DNA from: Lachnospiraceae bacterium
Lineage (GTDB): Bacteria; Bacillota; Clostridia; Lachnospirales; Lachnospiraceae
Assembly (NCBI GenBank): GCA_003520205.1
Contig: DOVG01000045.1
Span: 1 to 13,567, forward strand
Direction of reading: 5' to 3'
DNA: 13,567 nt
The notes beneath the pieces are model-generated. The model did no database searches. It was not told the DNA's origin and saw nothing but the letters and a program-made list of their open reading frames with translations. A program made the position numbers and the translations under genes. Shown here piece by piece: positions 1 to 7,387 of this stretch (position 1 is the stretch's first letter; every line of letters starts with the position of its first letter).

Positions 1-371
1 CAGATATGGTAAGAACTATGGCGAATGATGCTATCATCTTTGCAATGGCTAATCCTACTCCGGAAATCATGCCTGATGAAGCAAAGGAAGGTGGAGCAAG
101 AATAATTGCTACAGGAAGGTCTGACTTCCCTAATCAGATAAATAATGTGCTGGTGTTCCCTGGAATATTCAGAGGAGCTCTGGATGCAAGAGCGACAGCT
201 ATTACAGAGCCTATGAAAGAGGCCGCTGCAAGAGCTATAGCTTCTATAGTTACAGATGAAGAGCTGTCTGAGGATTATATTATTCCTGATGCATTTAACG
301 AGAATGTTGCAAAGGTAGTTGCAAAAGCAGTAAAGGATGAAGCTGTAAAAGCCGGAATAAGCAGATTATAG
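1..371 (+). CDS. NAD(P)-dependent malic enzyme, C-terminal part (5' end outside window)
   Basis: Malic enzyme converts malate to pyruvate and CO2 with reduction of NAD(P). It acts in the cytosol at the pyruvate/C4-acid node. About 123 codons are visible, in the frame starting at base 3. They carry the typical end of the malic-enzyme NAD-binding domain: an FAMANPTPEIMPDEA stretch, then ATGRSDFPNQ, NNVLVFPGIFRGALD and a closing helix rich in Ala. The reading frame continues upstream of the ATG at base 6 (an in-frame Asp codon precedes it), so that Met is internal and not the true start. Bacterial malic enzymes of this type are about 380-410 residues, so roughly two thirds of the gene lies to the left. 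The gene ends with TAG at 369-371, 25 nt before the next start. The family call is very secure. NAD versus NADP preference cannot be read from this fragment. Confidence 0.95.
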   Translation, partial: DMVRTMANDAIIFAMANPTPEIMPDEAKEGGARIIATGRSDFPNQINNVLVFPGIFRGALDARATAITEPMKEAAARAIASIVTDEELSEDYIIPDAFNENVAKVVAKAVKDEAVKAGISRL

Positions 372-396
372 TATTTAATTAAGAAGGGTTATCAGT

Positions 397-2433
397 ATGT
401 CATTTGAACTATATGAAAAAGCACGTAAGCTTGGACTAAAATCTTATAAAAACAGCATATCGCAGGGAAAATATCCATATCTTCCTGTTCTCGATGACAT
501 TATTAACAAGGATGATATAGCAAGTGATATGTCGCTTGGACTAGTTGATATTCCGCTTGACAGAATAGTTGGAACAAACTCTGCCGGAAGAACTCAGGCA
601 TTTGCAGCCAACTTCATGCCACTTATGGAAATGAATACGGAGTTTGCAAGTAAATGGTCTACTCTTTCAAATGCTCATGAGACAGAGGGAATAAGAGATC
701 CCATAAAGGTTTATGAATATCTGAATTATTATTATGTCGTAGAAGGAAATAAAAGGGTCAGCGTTCTTAAGTATTATGAGGCTGACTCTATCCCGGCTTT
801 TGTAACAAGAAAAGTTCCTAAGCTTACTGATGATCCTGAAATCCGTATATATTATGAATTTATGGATTTTAATAAAAAGACAGGGGTTAATTTCATATGG
901 TTCTCCCGGGAGGGAAGCTATAAGAAGCTAATGGAAGTGGTTTCAAATGCACCTGAACATGGCGGTACGCTGATTGAACCAAGTGTAACTGAAGTTAGTG
1001 CTGGTGGAGACTCACTTGATGGAAGTGGTTCTGCATTAAGAGCTGAGTCCATGAGGATATGGAGTGATGATACCCTGCTAGAATTAAAAGCGGCATATAG
1101 AAGATTTGCCAAGGCTTATAAAGCTAAAGGCGGCGAGAGGCTTGTAAATGTAACCACAGGTGATGCATTTTTGGCATTTCTTGAAGTATCCGGCTTTGAT
1201 AATATATCGGATATGAGTATAGAAGAAATACAGACTGGTATTGCTTCTATGTGGCAGGAATTTCTGGTTATTAATGAAAAATCAGAAGTAGAACTGTCGC
1301 TTAATCCACCGGAAACAAAGAAAAATGTGATATCACAGCTTATATCCAAGAAGCCTTCAGCAGAAAGACCACTTAGAGTGGCATTTGTTTATGATAGAGA
1401 TCCTGTTCAGTCAGGATGGCTTTATCAGCACGAACTTGGCAGAAATCATATAAAAGAGGTATTTGGAGATAGTATAAATACTCTGAAAGTTATAACAGGT
1501 TCAGGTGATGAGGCTGTTGAAACTATGGAGGAACTGATAGACAGGGAAAAGGTTGAGGTTATATTTACAACTACAACTAATCTGGTGGATGCCAGCCTCA
1601 AATGTGCTATAAAGCATCCTGAAGTGAAAATCCTTAACTGTTCGCTGAATACTTCTCACAGATATATAAGAACTTATTATGCAAGACTGTATGAATCAAA
1701 GTTTCTGTCCGGAATGATAGCCGGTTCTCTGACACAGACAAACAGGATAGGATATCTGGCTGATTATCCTATCTATGGAATGACTGCAAATATTAACGCA
1801 TTTGCCCAGGGAGTAAGGATGGTAAATCCTTATGCAAAAGTTGTTCTTAAATGGAGTACGCTTAAAGATGGTGAGAACATAGAAGAGATATACAGATCAT
1901 TCTATGAAGATGGCATTGATTATGTGTCAGATCAGGATATGATCACACCTACAAAAGCTTCAAGACGTTTCGGACTATATCATGTAAGTAACCAGGAAAT
2001 AGTGAATATGACGATGACAACCTATAACTGGGGAGTCATGTACGAGAAAATAATTAAAATAATCATGGATGGTAACTGGGGAAATGCGGATGCTGAAAGC
2101 GAAAGCAAACCTATTAACTATCTATGGGGACTTAGCGCCGGAGTGGTTGATCTGATTCTTTCAGAGAAAGTTCCAAAGAGTATAAAGAGACTTGTAGAAC
2201 ATGTCAAAGAAATGGTTATGGAAGAAAAGCTTCATATATTCGGTGGAGAACTTATAGCTCAGGATGGTGAAGTGATAACCGGTGAAGATGAAGAACTTGA
2301 GATAGATGATATCATCAAGATGGATTGGTTAATGGAAAATGTGGAAGGGGCAATCCCTGTTAAGGAAGAGCTGAAGGAAAAGGCTCAGCCTATTGTAGAA
2401 ATGAAGGGTGTTTTAAAGGAGTCAGAAAATTGA
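397..2433 (+). CDS. Cytosolic ParB/Srx-like domain fused to BMP (PnrA-like) substrate-binding domain
   Basis: This 678-residue protein has two recognisable parts. Residues about 47-140 look like a ParB/sulfiredoxin-type domain: a VDIPLDRIV strand, then KVYEY...YYVVEGNKRVSVLKYY, where GNKR sits where ParB proteins carry their GERR-type nucleotide box. Residues about 325-620 resemble the BMP/PnrA nucleoside-binding fold: VAFVYDRDPVQSGW, HELGR at 346-350, VIFTTTTNLVDASL, and GYLADYPIYGM at 452-462. Between them is a helical linker with a Gly/Ser-rich patch near 202-212. BMP proteins are normally lipoproteins feeding ABC nucleoside importers. This one begins with charged helices, has no signal peptide or lipobox, and has no permease or ATPase genes beside it, so an intracellular sensor or regulatory role is more likely than transport (inference). 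AAGAAGGG at 381-388 is a good ribosome binding site for the ATG. The stop overlaps the next start. Confidence 0.8.
   Translation: MSFELYEKARKLGLKSYKNSISQGKYPYLPVLDDIINKDDIASDMSLGLVDIPLDRIVGTNSAGRTQAFAANFMPLMEMNTEFASKWSTLSNAHETEGIRDPIKVYEYLNYYYVVEGNKRVSVLKYYEADSIPAFVTRKVPKLTDDPEIRIYYEFMDFNKKTGVNFIWFSREGSYKKLMEVVSNAPEHGGTLIEPSVTEVSAGGDSLDGSGSALRAESMRIWSDDTLLELKAAYRRFAKAYKAKGGERLVNVTTGDAFLAFLEVSGFDNISDMSIEEIQTGIASMWQEFLVINEKSEVELSLNPPETKKNVISQLISKKPSAERPLRVAFVYDRDPVQSGWLYQHELGRNHIKEVFGDSINTLKVITGSGDEAVETMEELIDREKVEVIFTTTTNLVDASLKCAIKHPEVKILNCSLNTSHRYIRTYYARLYESKFLSGMIAGSLTQTNRIGYLADYPIYGMTANINAFAQGVRMVNPYAKVVLKWSTLKDGENIEEIYRSFYEDGIDYVSDQDMITPTKASRRFGLYHVSNQEIVNMTMTTYNWGVMYEKIIKIIMDGNWGNADAESESKPINYLWGLSAGVVDLILSEKVPKSIKRLVEHVKEMVMEEKLHIFGGELIAQDGEVITGEDEELEIDDIIKMDWLMENVEGAIPVKEELKEKAQPIVEMKGVLKESEN
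2415..2421 (+). promoter_or_regulatory. Ribosome binding site selecting a TTG start
   Basis: AAAGGAG lies 8 nt before the TTG at 2430, inside the last codons of the upstream gene. It supports the rare TTG start of the phosphoesterase, since no in-frame ATG lies close by. Confidence 0.7.
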
Positions 2434-3020
2434 AGATTCTGGTTTTAGCCGACATTGAATCTAAATATTTGTGGGATTTTTTTGAGAAGAAAAAGCTGGA
2501 TGGAATAGATCTTATCCTCTCGGCAGGCGATTTATCTGCTGAATATCTGGAATTTCTGGCGACATTTGCCCTATGTCCTATACTTTATGTGCATGGAAAT
2601 CATGATACAAAGTATGAAAAAAAGCCTCCGCAGGGATGCATATGCATAGATGATGATATTTTTGAATATAATGGATTAAAAATTTTGGGACTTGGCGGCA
2701 GTATGTGTTATAATTATGGTTTGTTCCAGTATACTGATAAGGAAATGAAGAAAAGGTACATGAGACTGCTGCCTAAACTTTGGAAGAGTAAAGGGATTGA
2801 TATACTTTTGACACATGCTCCTGCATATGGATTAAATGATGGAGCTGATCTTCCGCATAAAGGTTTTGAAGTCTTCAGAACTATACTGGATAAGTATGAA
2901 CCGAAGCTTTTTGTGCATGGACACGTTCATCTTAATTATGGAAGAGAACATAAGAGAGAGGATATGTACAAGAATACAAAGGTGATAAATGCTTTTGAAA
3001 AGTACATCGTTGAGATATAG
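2430..3020 (+). CDS. Calcineurin-like metallophosphoesterase
   Basis: This is a 196-residue cytosolic two-metal phosphoesterase of the calcineurin-like/YfcE-type superfamily, likely hydrolysing a phosphomonoester or phosphodiester. The metal-ligand motifs appear in order: D8 in LADIES, GD at 33-34, GNHD at 56-59, TH at 128-129 and GHVH at 164-167. The first motif is normally DxH but here reads D8-I-E10, so the usual His ligand is Glu; the remaining ligands are intact. Translation starts at TTG, overlapping the TGA of the preceding gene by 4 nt (TTGA), with a good ribosome binding site 8 nt upstream. The overlap implies translational coupling with the ParB-like/BMP protein, which may supply or sense the ligand (inference). 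The substrate is unknown. Family assignment is secure; physiological role is not. Confidence 0.88.
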   Translation: MKILVLADIESKYLWDFFEKKKLDGIDLILSAGDLSAEYLEFLATFALCPILYVHGNHDTKYEKKPPQGCICIDDDIFEYNGLKILGLGGSMCYNYGLFQYTDKEMKKRYMRLLPKLWKSKGIDILLTHAPAYGLNDGADLPHKGFEVFRTILDKYEPKLFVHGHVHLNYGREHKREDMYKNTKVINAFEKYIVEI

Positions 3021-3022
3021 AT

Positions 3023-3043
3023 TTGCCTGAAACAGTTAGGCAA
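3023..3043 (+). other. Short inverted repeat in the leader before citrate synthase
   Basis: TTGCCT (3023-3028) pairs with AGGCAA (3038-3043). The stem can extend by a G-U and an A-U pair around a 5-nt loop. It follows the phosphoesterase stop and ends 4 nt before the GGAGG of the citrate synthase gene. No T-run follows, so it is not a standard intrinsic terminator. It could be an mRNA processing or stability element, or chance. Confidence 0.35.
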
Positions 3044-3047
3044 TTAT

Positions 3048-3052
3048 GGAGG
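3048..3052 (+). promoter_or_regulatory. Ribosome binding site for citrate synthase, serving TTG or ATG
   Basis: GGAGG lies 7 nt before a TTG at 3060 and 10 nt before the adjacent in-frame ATG at 3063. Spacing slightly favours TTG and codon strength favours ATG. The protein differs by one Met only. Confidence 0.6.
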
Positions 3053-3062
3053 AAATATTTTG

Positions 3063-4418
3063 ATGGATTTTGCTGAACTAAGTAAGCTTACAGAGAAATA
3101 TCAGTCGAACTTCGATAAAGCAGGTACGATAGATAAAGCTCTTTACTCAAAGTATGATGTTAAGAGAGGACTTAGAGATTCAGATGGTCGAGGTGTCCTT
3201 ACCGGACTGACAGAGATATCTGATGTATCTGGTTTTCGTATAGATGGAAATGAAAGAATTCCTATACCTGGAGAACTGTTTTATCAGGGATATGATATTA
3301 AAGAACTGGTAAAAGGATTTCATGGTAACAAGCATGGTTTTGAAGAAACCATATTTCTGCTTTTATTTGGAGAACTTCCTACCCAGAAACAGTTGGATGA
3401 ATTCATGGAACTTCTCGGGATACTCAGACCGCTTCCGGAGAATTTTAACCGTGATATAATCATGAAGCAGCCAAGCAGAAATATCATGAATGTTCTTCAG
3501 AGATGTGTACTTACGCTTTATTCGTATGATGATAATCCCGATGACATAAGCGTTGAACATGTACTGGCCCAGTCATTAAGCCTTATAGCGAGATTTCCTG
3601 TTATAGCAGCATACGGATACCAGAGCTACAGACATCGTTTTCTGGATTCGAGTCTTATAATTCACAGACCTAAGCCTCAGTTATCAACTGCTGAGAATAT
3701 ACTCAGACTGCTTCGTTCTGATCCTACATTTACCGATCTGGAAGCTCAGGTACTGGATATATGTCTTGTTATTCATGCAGAACATGGTGGTGGAAATAAT
3801 TCTTCCTTTACAACACATGTTATATCAACTACAGGAACAGACACATATTCAACGGTGGCAGGTTCTCTTGGTTCGCTGAAAGGACCAAGACATGGTGGTG
3901 CAAATCTTAAGGTTCAGCAGATGATGGCAGATCTGAAAGAAAATGTAAAGGATCTGGAAAATGATAAAGAGATAAGGCAGTATCTGACTAAAATTCTGAA
4001 TAAACAGGCGTTTGACAGAGCCGGTCTTATATATGGTATGGGACATGCTATTTATACACTGTCAGATCCAAGAGCGGAGATACTTAAGGAATATGCGCGC
4101 CGTCTGTCAGAGGCAGAGGGTTATATAAAAGAATTTGAATTATATGACAGAGTTGAAAGAATAGCCAAAGAGTTAATAAAGAAGTATAGGGATGTGCAGA
4201 AGCCTGTTTGCGCAAATGTGGATTTTTTCAGCGGTTTTGTATACTCGGTATTAAAGATTCCAGTGGAACTTTTTACTCCGATTTTTGCTATATCACGTAT
4301 AGCCGGATGGTCAGCTCACCGTATAGAAGAGCTGGTTAATAACGGAAAAATAATCAGACCGGCATATAAGTATGTTGGTACCCATAGAGAGTATAAACCT
4401 ATAGAAGACAGGGGTTAG
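3063..4418 (+). CDS. Citrate synthase (citrate/2-methylcitrate synthase family)
   Basis: The enzyme condenses acetyl-CoA with oxaloacetate to citrate in the cytosol. It feeds the oxidative branch of the TCA cycle and glutamate synthesis. The protein has 451 residues from ATG 3063. Catalytic and binding signatures are all present: IHAEHGGGN (H238, H241), GPRHGGAN (H277), GMGHAIY (H328) and NVDFFSG (D387). H277, H328 and D387 correspond to the His-His-Asp catalytic triad of the family. An SRIAGWSAHR segment near 411-420 matches the conserved C-terminal substrate-binding region. The length is about 450, somewhat longer than the roughly 370-430 of many bacterial enzymes, mainly through an N-terminal extension of charged helices. 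The gene follows the phosphoesterase by about 40 nt and ends 11 nt before the Na/Pi transporter. An alternative start is TTG at 3060. Synthesis of 2-methylcitrate cannot be excluded from sequence alone. Confidence 0.95.
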   Translation: MDFAELSKLTEKYQSNFDKAGTIDKALYSKYDVKRGLRDSDGRGVLTGLTEISDVSGFRIDGNERIPIPGELFYQGYDIKELVKGFHGNKHGFEETIFLLLFGELPTQKQLDEFMELLGILRPLPENFNRDIIMKQPSRNIMNVLQRCVLTLYSYDDNPDDISVEHVLAQSLSLIARFPVIAAYGYQSYRHRFLDSSLIIHRPKPQLSTAENILRLLRSDPTFTDLEAQVLDICLVIHAEHGGGNNSSFTTHVISTTGTDTYSTVAGSLGSLKGPRHGGANLKVQQMMADLKENVKDLENDKEIRQYLTKILNKQAFDRAGLIYGMGHAIYTLSDPRAEILKEYARRLSEAEGYIKEFELYDRVERIAKELIKKYRDVQKPVCANVDFFSGFVYSVLKIPVELFTPIFAISRIAGWSAHRIEELVNNGKIIRPAYKYVGTHREYKPIEDRG

Positions 4419-4429
4419 AAAGGAATCTT

Positions 4430-6328
4430 ATGGATATATTATCGATATTACGGCTTTTCGGCGGAATAGGACTCTTTCTCTTTGGAATGAGCAATATGAG
4501 CTCCTCACTCGAGAAGCTGACAGGTTCCGGACTTGAAAGAATACTTGAAAAAGAAACAACAAGTAAGAAAAAAGGTGCAGGAAGTCTGAAAGGATGGTTT
4601 TTCGGAACGGGAGTAACAGCGATAATACAGAGTTCCTCAGCTGTCACTATTATGCTTGTAGGTTTTGTAAATGCAGGAATTATGAAGCTGGCACAGGCTA
4701 TGCCGGTTGTCTTCGGTTCGAATCTTGGTAGTACAGTCACTGCACAGATTCTTCGTCTGGGAGATATTAGTTCTGACAATATCATATTGCAGATGATAAA
4801 ACCTGAATCACTTGCTCCTGTACTTGTTGGACTTGGAGCGTTTATAATTGTTTTTGCAAATAATAAAAATGCTAAAAATGTTGCCGGAATTATGGTTGGC
4901 CTTGGTATGATGTTCTATGGTATGACACTTATGGAAGATGTATTTGCATTACTAAAGGAAAATGATACCTTCCGCTACGTCGTTGAATCATTTGAGAGTC
5001 CGCTTCTGGCAATACTCGTTGGAGTAGTTATAACGATTATCCTTCAGAGCTCCAACGCATCAGTAGGTATTCTTCAGGCATTGTCATCATCGGGGATTTT
5101 AACATATGAAGTAGCTATACCAATTATCATAGGTCAGAATATTGGTAAATGTTCGTCTACGATTATGGGTGGAATAGGAGCAAATAAGAAGGCAAAAAGA
5201 CTTGTAGTCGGATATGTTTTCTTCAATGTATTCGGTGCTGTATTTTTCGCAGCTATCATATATGCTCTTTACTACACAGCTGGCCTTCCATTTATGTCCA
5301 GGATAGTAAACAGAGGCAGCATTGCCACGGTACATCTGCTTTTTAATCTTCTGACAAGCCTTATTCTACTTCCTTTTTCTGAAAAAGTGGCAGATTTTAC
5401 AGGCAGGATAATAGGTGATGAGGAAGAAAGCTCTGCAGATGCAGAGTTGGCTAAGCTGGATGATATGCTTCTTAATACACCTACTATAGCTCTGGAACAG
5501 TGTAAGGATCTTATCAATAAGATGGGAGAGGCTATTCTTGAGAATTACAAGCTTGCTACTGATATGATATATCAGTACAGTGAAGAATTACTTCCCAAGA
5601 TGGAAGAGAATGAAGCATTTATAGATAAATGTGAAACTGTACTTTCATCGTACATAGTACGAATAGACAGAAAACGTCTTACGCAGGATGATAAGCTTAC
5701 AGTACAGGAGATACTCAACTCCATAGGTGACTTTGAGAGAATGGGTGATTATTGTATGAATATAGCTTATGTAGCCAGGGACAAGAATGAGAAAGAAATA
5801 CATTTTTCTCCGTCAGGACATAAGGAAACAGAAACAATCATTCAGGCTGTTAAATATACTATAGAGACGGCTATCAACTCATTTACGAAGGATGACATCT
5901 ATCTGGCAGTCAGAGTTGAACCGCTGTCAGAAGCGATTGATCGTTTGAAAGAAATAATAAAGGCGCATCACGTGGAACGTCTGCAGGAGGGAATCTGTAG
6001 TATTGAAGGTGGTGTATCGCTATTTGATCTGGTCAACAGTTTCGAGAGAATAGCTTCTCATGCAGCAAATGTATCGCTGCATGTTATAAAGAAGTTAAGA
6101 CGTGATGAAGAATTTGATGAAATGCATGGTCATGCCAGTGATATTCAGGCTGAAGAATATAAAGCGCTTTATCATTATTATGAATCACAATATATACAAC
6201 CGATACTTATACATAATGTTGATAAGTCCGGTAAAAAGAAATCTGATAAATCAGATAAGAATGATAAAAACAACAAGAGTGCAGGCGACAAGGGTAAGAT
6301 TAAAGATAAGAAGAAGACAGGGAAATAA
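4430..6328 (+). CDS. Na/Pi cotransporter family protein with C-terminal PhoU domain
   Basis: This 632-residue membrane protein is of the NptA/YjbB-like Na+/phosphate cotransporter family. Residues about 5-325 are hydrophobic and contain the two family repeats with QSSSA at 67-71 and QSSNAS at 206-211, which form the inverted-repeat transport core. VVFGSNLGST (93-102) and IIIGQNIGKCSST (232-244) are matching second halves of each repeat. Residues about 340-560 form a soluble helical PhoU-like domain, with GDFERMGDY at 433-441 and SFERIASHAANVS at 537-549. The last 35 or so residues are almost only Lys, Asp, Asn, Ser and Gly. The protein probably moves phosphate with sodium and uses the PhoU part to gauge phosphate state (family knowledge; direction not provable here). 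AAAGGA sits about 6 nt before the ATG. The MoxR gene begins 14 nt after its stop. Confidence 0.92.
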   Translation: MDILSILRLFGGIGLFLFGMSNMSSSLEKLTGSGLERILEKETTSKKKGAGSLKGWFFGTGVTAIIQSSSAVTIMLVGFVNAGIMKLAQAMPVVFGSNLGSTVTAQILRLGDISSDNIILQMIKPESLAPVLVGLGAFIIVFANNKNAKNVAGIMVGLGMMFYGMTLMEDVFALLKENDTFRYVVESFESPLLAILVGVVITIILQSSNASVGILQALSSSGILTYEVAIPIIIGQNIGKCSSTIMGGIGANKKAKRLVVGYVFFNVFGAVFFAAIIYALYYTAGLPFMSRIVNRGSIATVHLLFNLLTSLILLPFSEKVADFTGRIIGDEEESSADAELAKLDDMLLNTPTIALEQCKDLINKMGEAILENYKLATDMIYQYSEELLPKMEENEAFIDKCETVLSSYIVRIDRKRLTQDDKLTVQEILNSIGDFERMGDYCMNIAYVARDKNEKEIHFSPSGHKETETIIQAVKYTIETAINSFTKDDIYLAVRVEPLSEAIDRLKEIIKAHHVERLQEGICSIEGGVSLFDLVNSFERIASHAANVSLHVIKKLRRDEEFDEMHGHASDIQAEEYKALYHYYESQYIQPILIHNVDKSGKKKSDKSDKNDKNNKSAGDKGKIKDKKKTGK

Positions 6329-6342
6329 GGAGAACAAAGGAA

Positions 6343-7344
6343 ATGGATAATTTTCAAAAGGAAAACAGTATAAGTCAGGAAGAGTTTAATTATGCCCAGG
6401 AGGTTATAAAAAGACTTTCTGATTATTATGATGGAAAGGTAGTGGGACAGCAGAATCTTAAATTTGCGCTCATAACCTCAATTATTGCAGATGGTCATGT
6501 GCTGATAGAATCTGTTCCGGGTCTTGCAAAAACAACCGCTGCAAAAACTATATCAGATGCGGTAAATGGTAAGTTCTCGCGTATCCAGTGTACACCGGAT
6601 CTTCTGCCTAGTGATATCATAGGTACTGTTGTATACAATCAGGCAACAGGACAGTTTGACACAACGCTTGGTCCTGTATTTGCCAATTTTGTACTTCTGG
6701 ATGAGATAAACCGTTCTAGCGCAAAGACACAGAGTGCCATGCTTGAGGCGATGCAGGAAAGACAGGTTACGATAGGCGGCTCGACTTATACTATGCCGGG
6801 AGATGTGTTTATAGTTATAGCTACTCAGAACCCGATTGAGCAGGAAGGTACATATCTTCTTTCTGAAGCACAGACAGACCGTTTCCTTATAAAAGAGAAA
6901 ATCACATATCCAACTCCGGATGAGGAGGCTGAAATTCTGAACAGAATAGAGTCCGGTGCTATAAAGAAGACTCCGGCTGTCTTATCAATTGAAGATATAG
7001 ACAGAGTTCAGGATATAGCTTCAAAGGTATATGTGGATGCATCTATAAAGAAATATATTTCATTTATAGTAGATGCCACAAGACATTCAGAAAAGGTGCT
7101 TCCTGAGGAACTTAGTCGTTACGTAAAGATGGGAGCAAGCCCTAGAGCATCTATCGCCTTTATGAAGATTGCAAAGGCAGTAGCGCTTATATATGGAAGA
7201 ACATATGTAACTCCGGATGATGTAAAGCTTCTGCGTCATCAGGTGCTTCGTCATAGAATCGAACTCAGCTATGCGGCTATCGCAGATGGAGTTACAGAGG
7301 AAACAATAATAGACAGAATAGTTGGAGCTATCCAGACACCGTAG
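6343..7344 (+). CDS. MoxR-family AAA+ ATPase
   Basis: MoxR ATPases are cytosolic hexameric AAA+ chaperone-like enzymes that work with VWA-domain proteins, remodelling or activating them. The 333-residue protein has the usual length and motifs: P-loop VPGLAKTT (58-65), Walker B FVLLDEIN (116-123), sensor-1 ATQNP (160-164), the LSEAQTDRF arginine-containing motif (173-181) and sensor-2 GASPRAS (264-270). The P-loop residue that is commonly Gly in this family (EGVPG) is Ser57. A TAAGGAG overlapping the upstream stop is the likely ribosome binding site, about 10 nt from ATG; a second AAAGGAA lies very close to the start. It leads a run of DUF58, membrane, VWA, VWA and TPR genes, the classical MoxR/Bat neighbourhood, so its substrates are probably those VWA proteins. 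The gene ends with tandem stops TAG-TAA. Confidence 0.95.
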   Translation: MDNFQKENSISQEEFNYAQEVIKRLSDYYDGKVVGQQNLKFALITSIIADGHVLIESVPGLAKTTAAKTISDAVNGKFSRIQCTPDLLPSDIIGTVVYNQATGQFDTTLGPVFANFVLLDEINRSSAKTQSAMLEAMQERQVTIGGSTYTMPGDVFIVIATQNPIEQEGTYLLSEAQTDRFLIKEKITYPTPDEEAEILNRIESGAIKKTPAVLSIEDIDRVQDIASKVYVDASIKKYISFIVDATRHSEKVLPEELSRYVKMGASPRASIAFMKIAKAVALIYGRTYVTPDDVKLLRHQVLRHRIELSYAAIADGVTEETIIDRIVGAIQTP

Positions 7345-7387
7345 TAAGATACGTTAAATGTAAGAATGTGAAAAGCAGGAAACAAAA

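Noticed and set aside
6..371. Complete 121-residue gene starting at ATG 6
   Set aside because: The frame is open to the window edge and the sequence begins in the middle of the conserved malic-enzyme NAD domain, so it is a truncated gene.
397..2433. Label as an ABC transporter substrate-binding lipoprotein
   Set aside because: No signal peptide or lipobox is present and no permease or ATPase genes are adjacent; the N-terminal 320 residues are not part of that family.
3023..3043. Intrinsic terminator after the phosphoesterase gene
   Set aside because: The stem is short and is followed by TTATGGAGG, not a T-run, so it does not meet the terminator pattern.
4399..4785. A 128-residue open frame on the minus strand
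   Set aside because: It lies opposite the clearly coding N-terminal part of the Na/Pi transporter, has no ribosome binding site logic or recognisable motif, and is explained as a shadow frame.
6102..6350. An 82-residue + strand frame at the end of the transporter gene
   Set aside because: It is a frame-shifted reading of the lysine-rich tail and gives a Met/Ile/Arg-rich product with no family resemblance. It runs into the moxR start without coding signs.
7345..7387. Promoter between moxR and the DUF58 gene
   Set aside because: The 43-nt gap has no recognisable -35/-10 pair at proper spacing; it is more simply an operon spacer after tandem stop codons.
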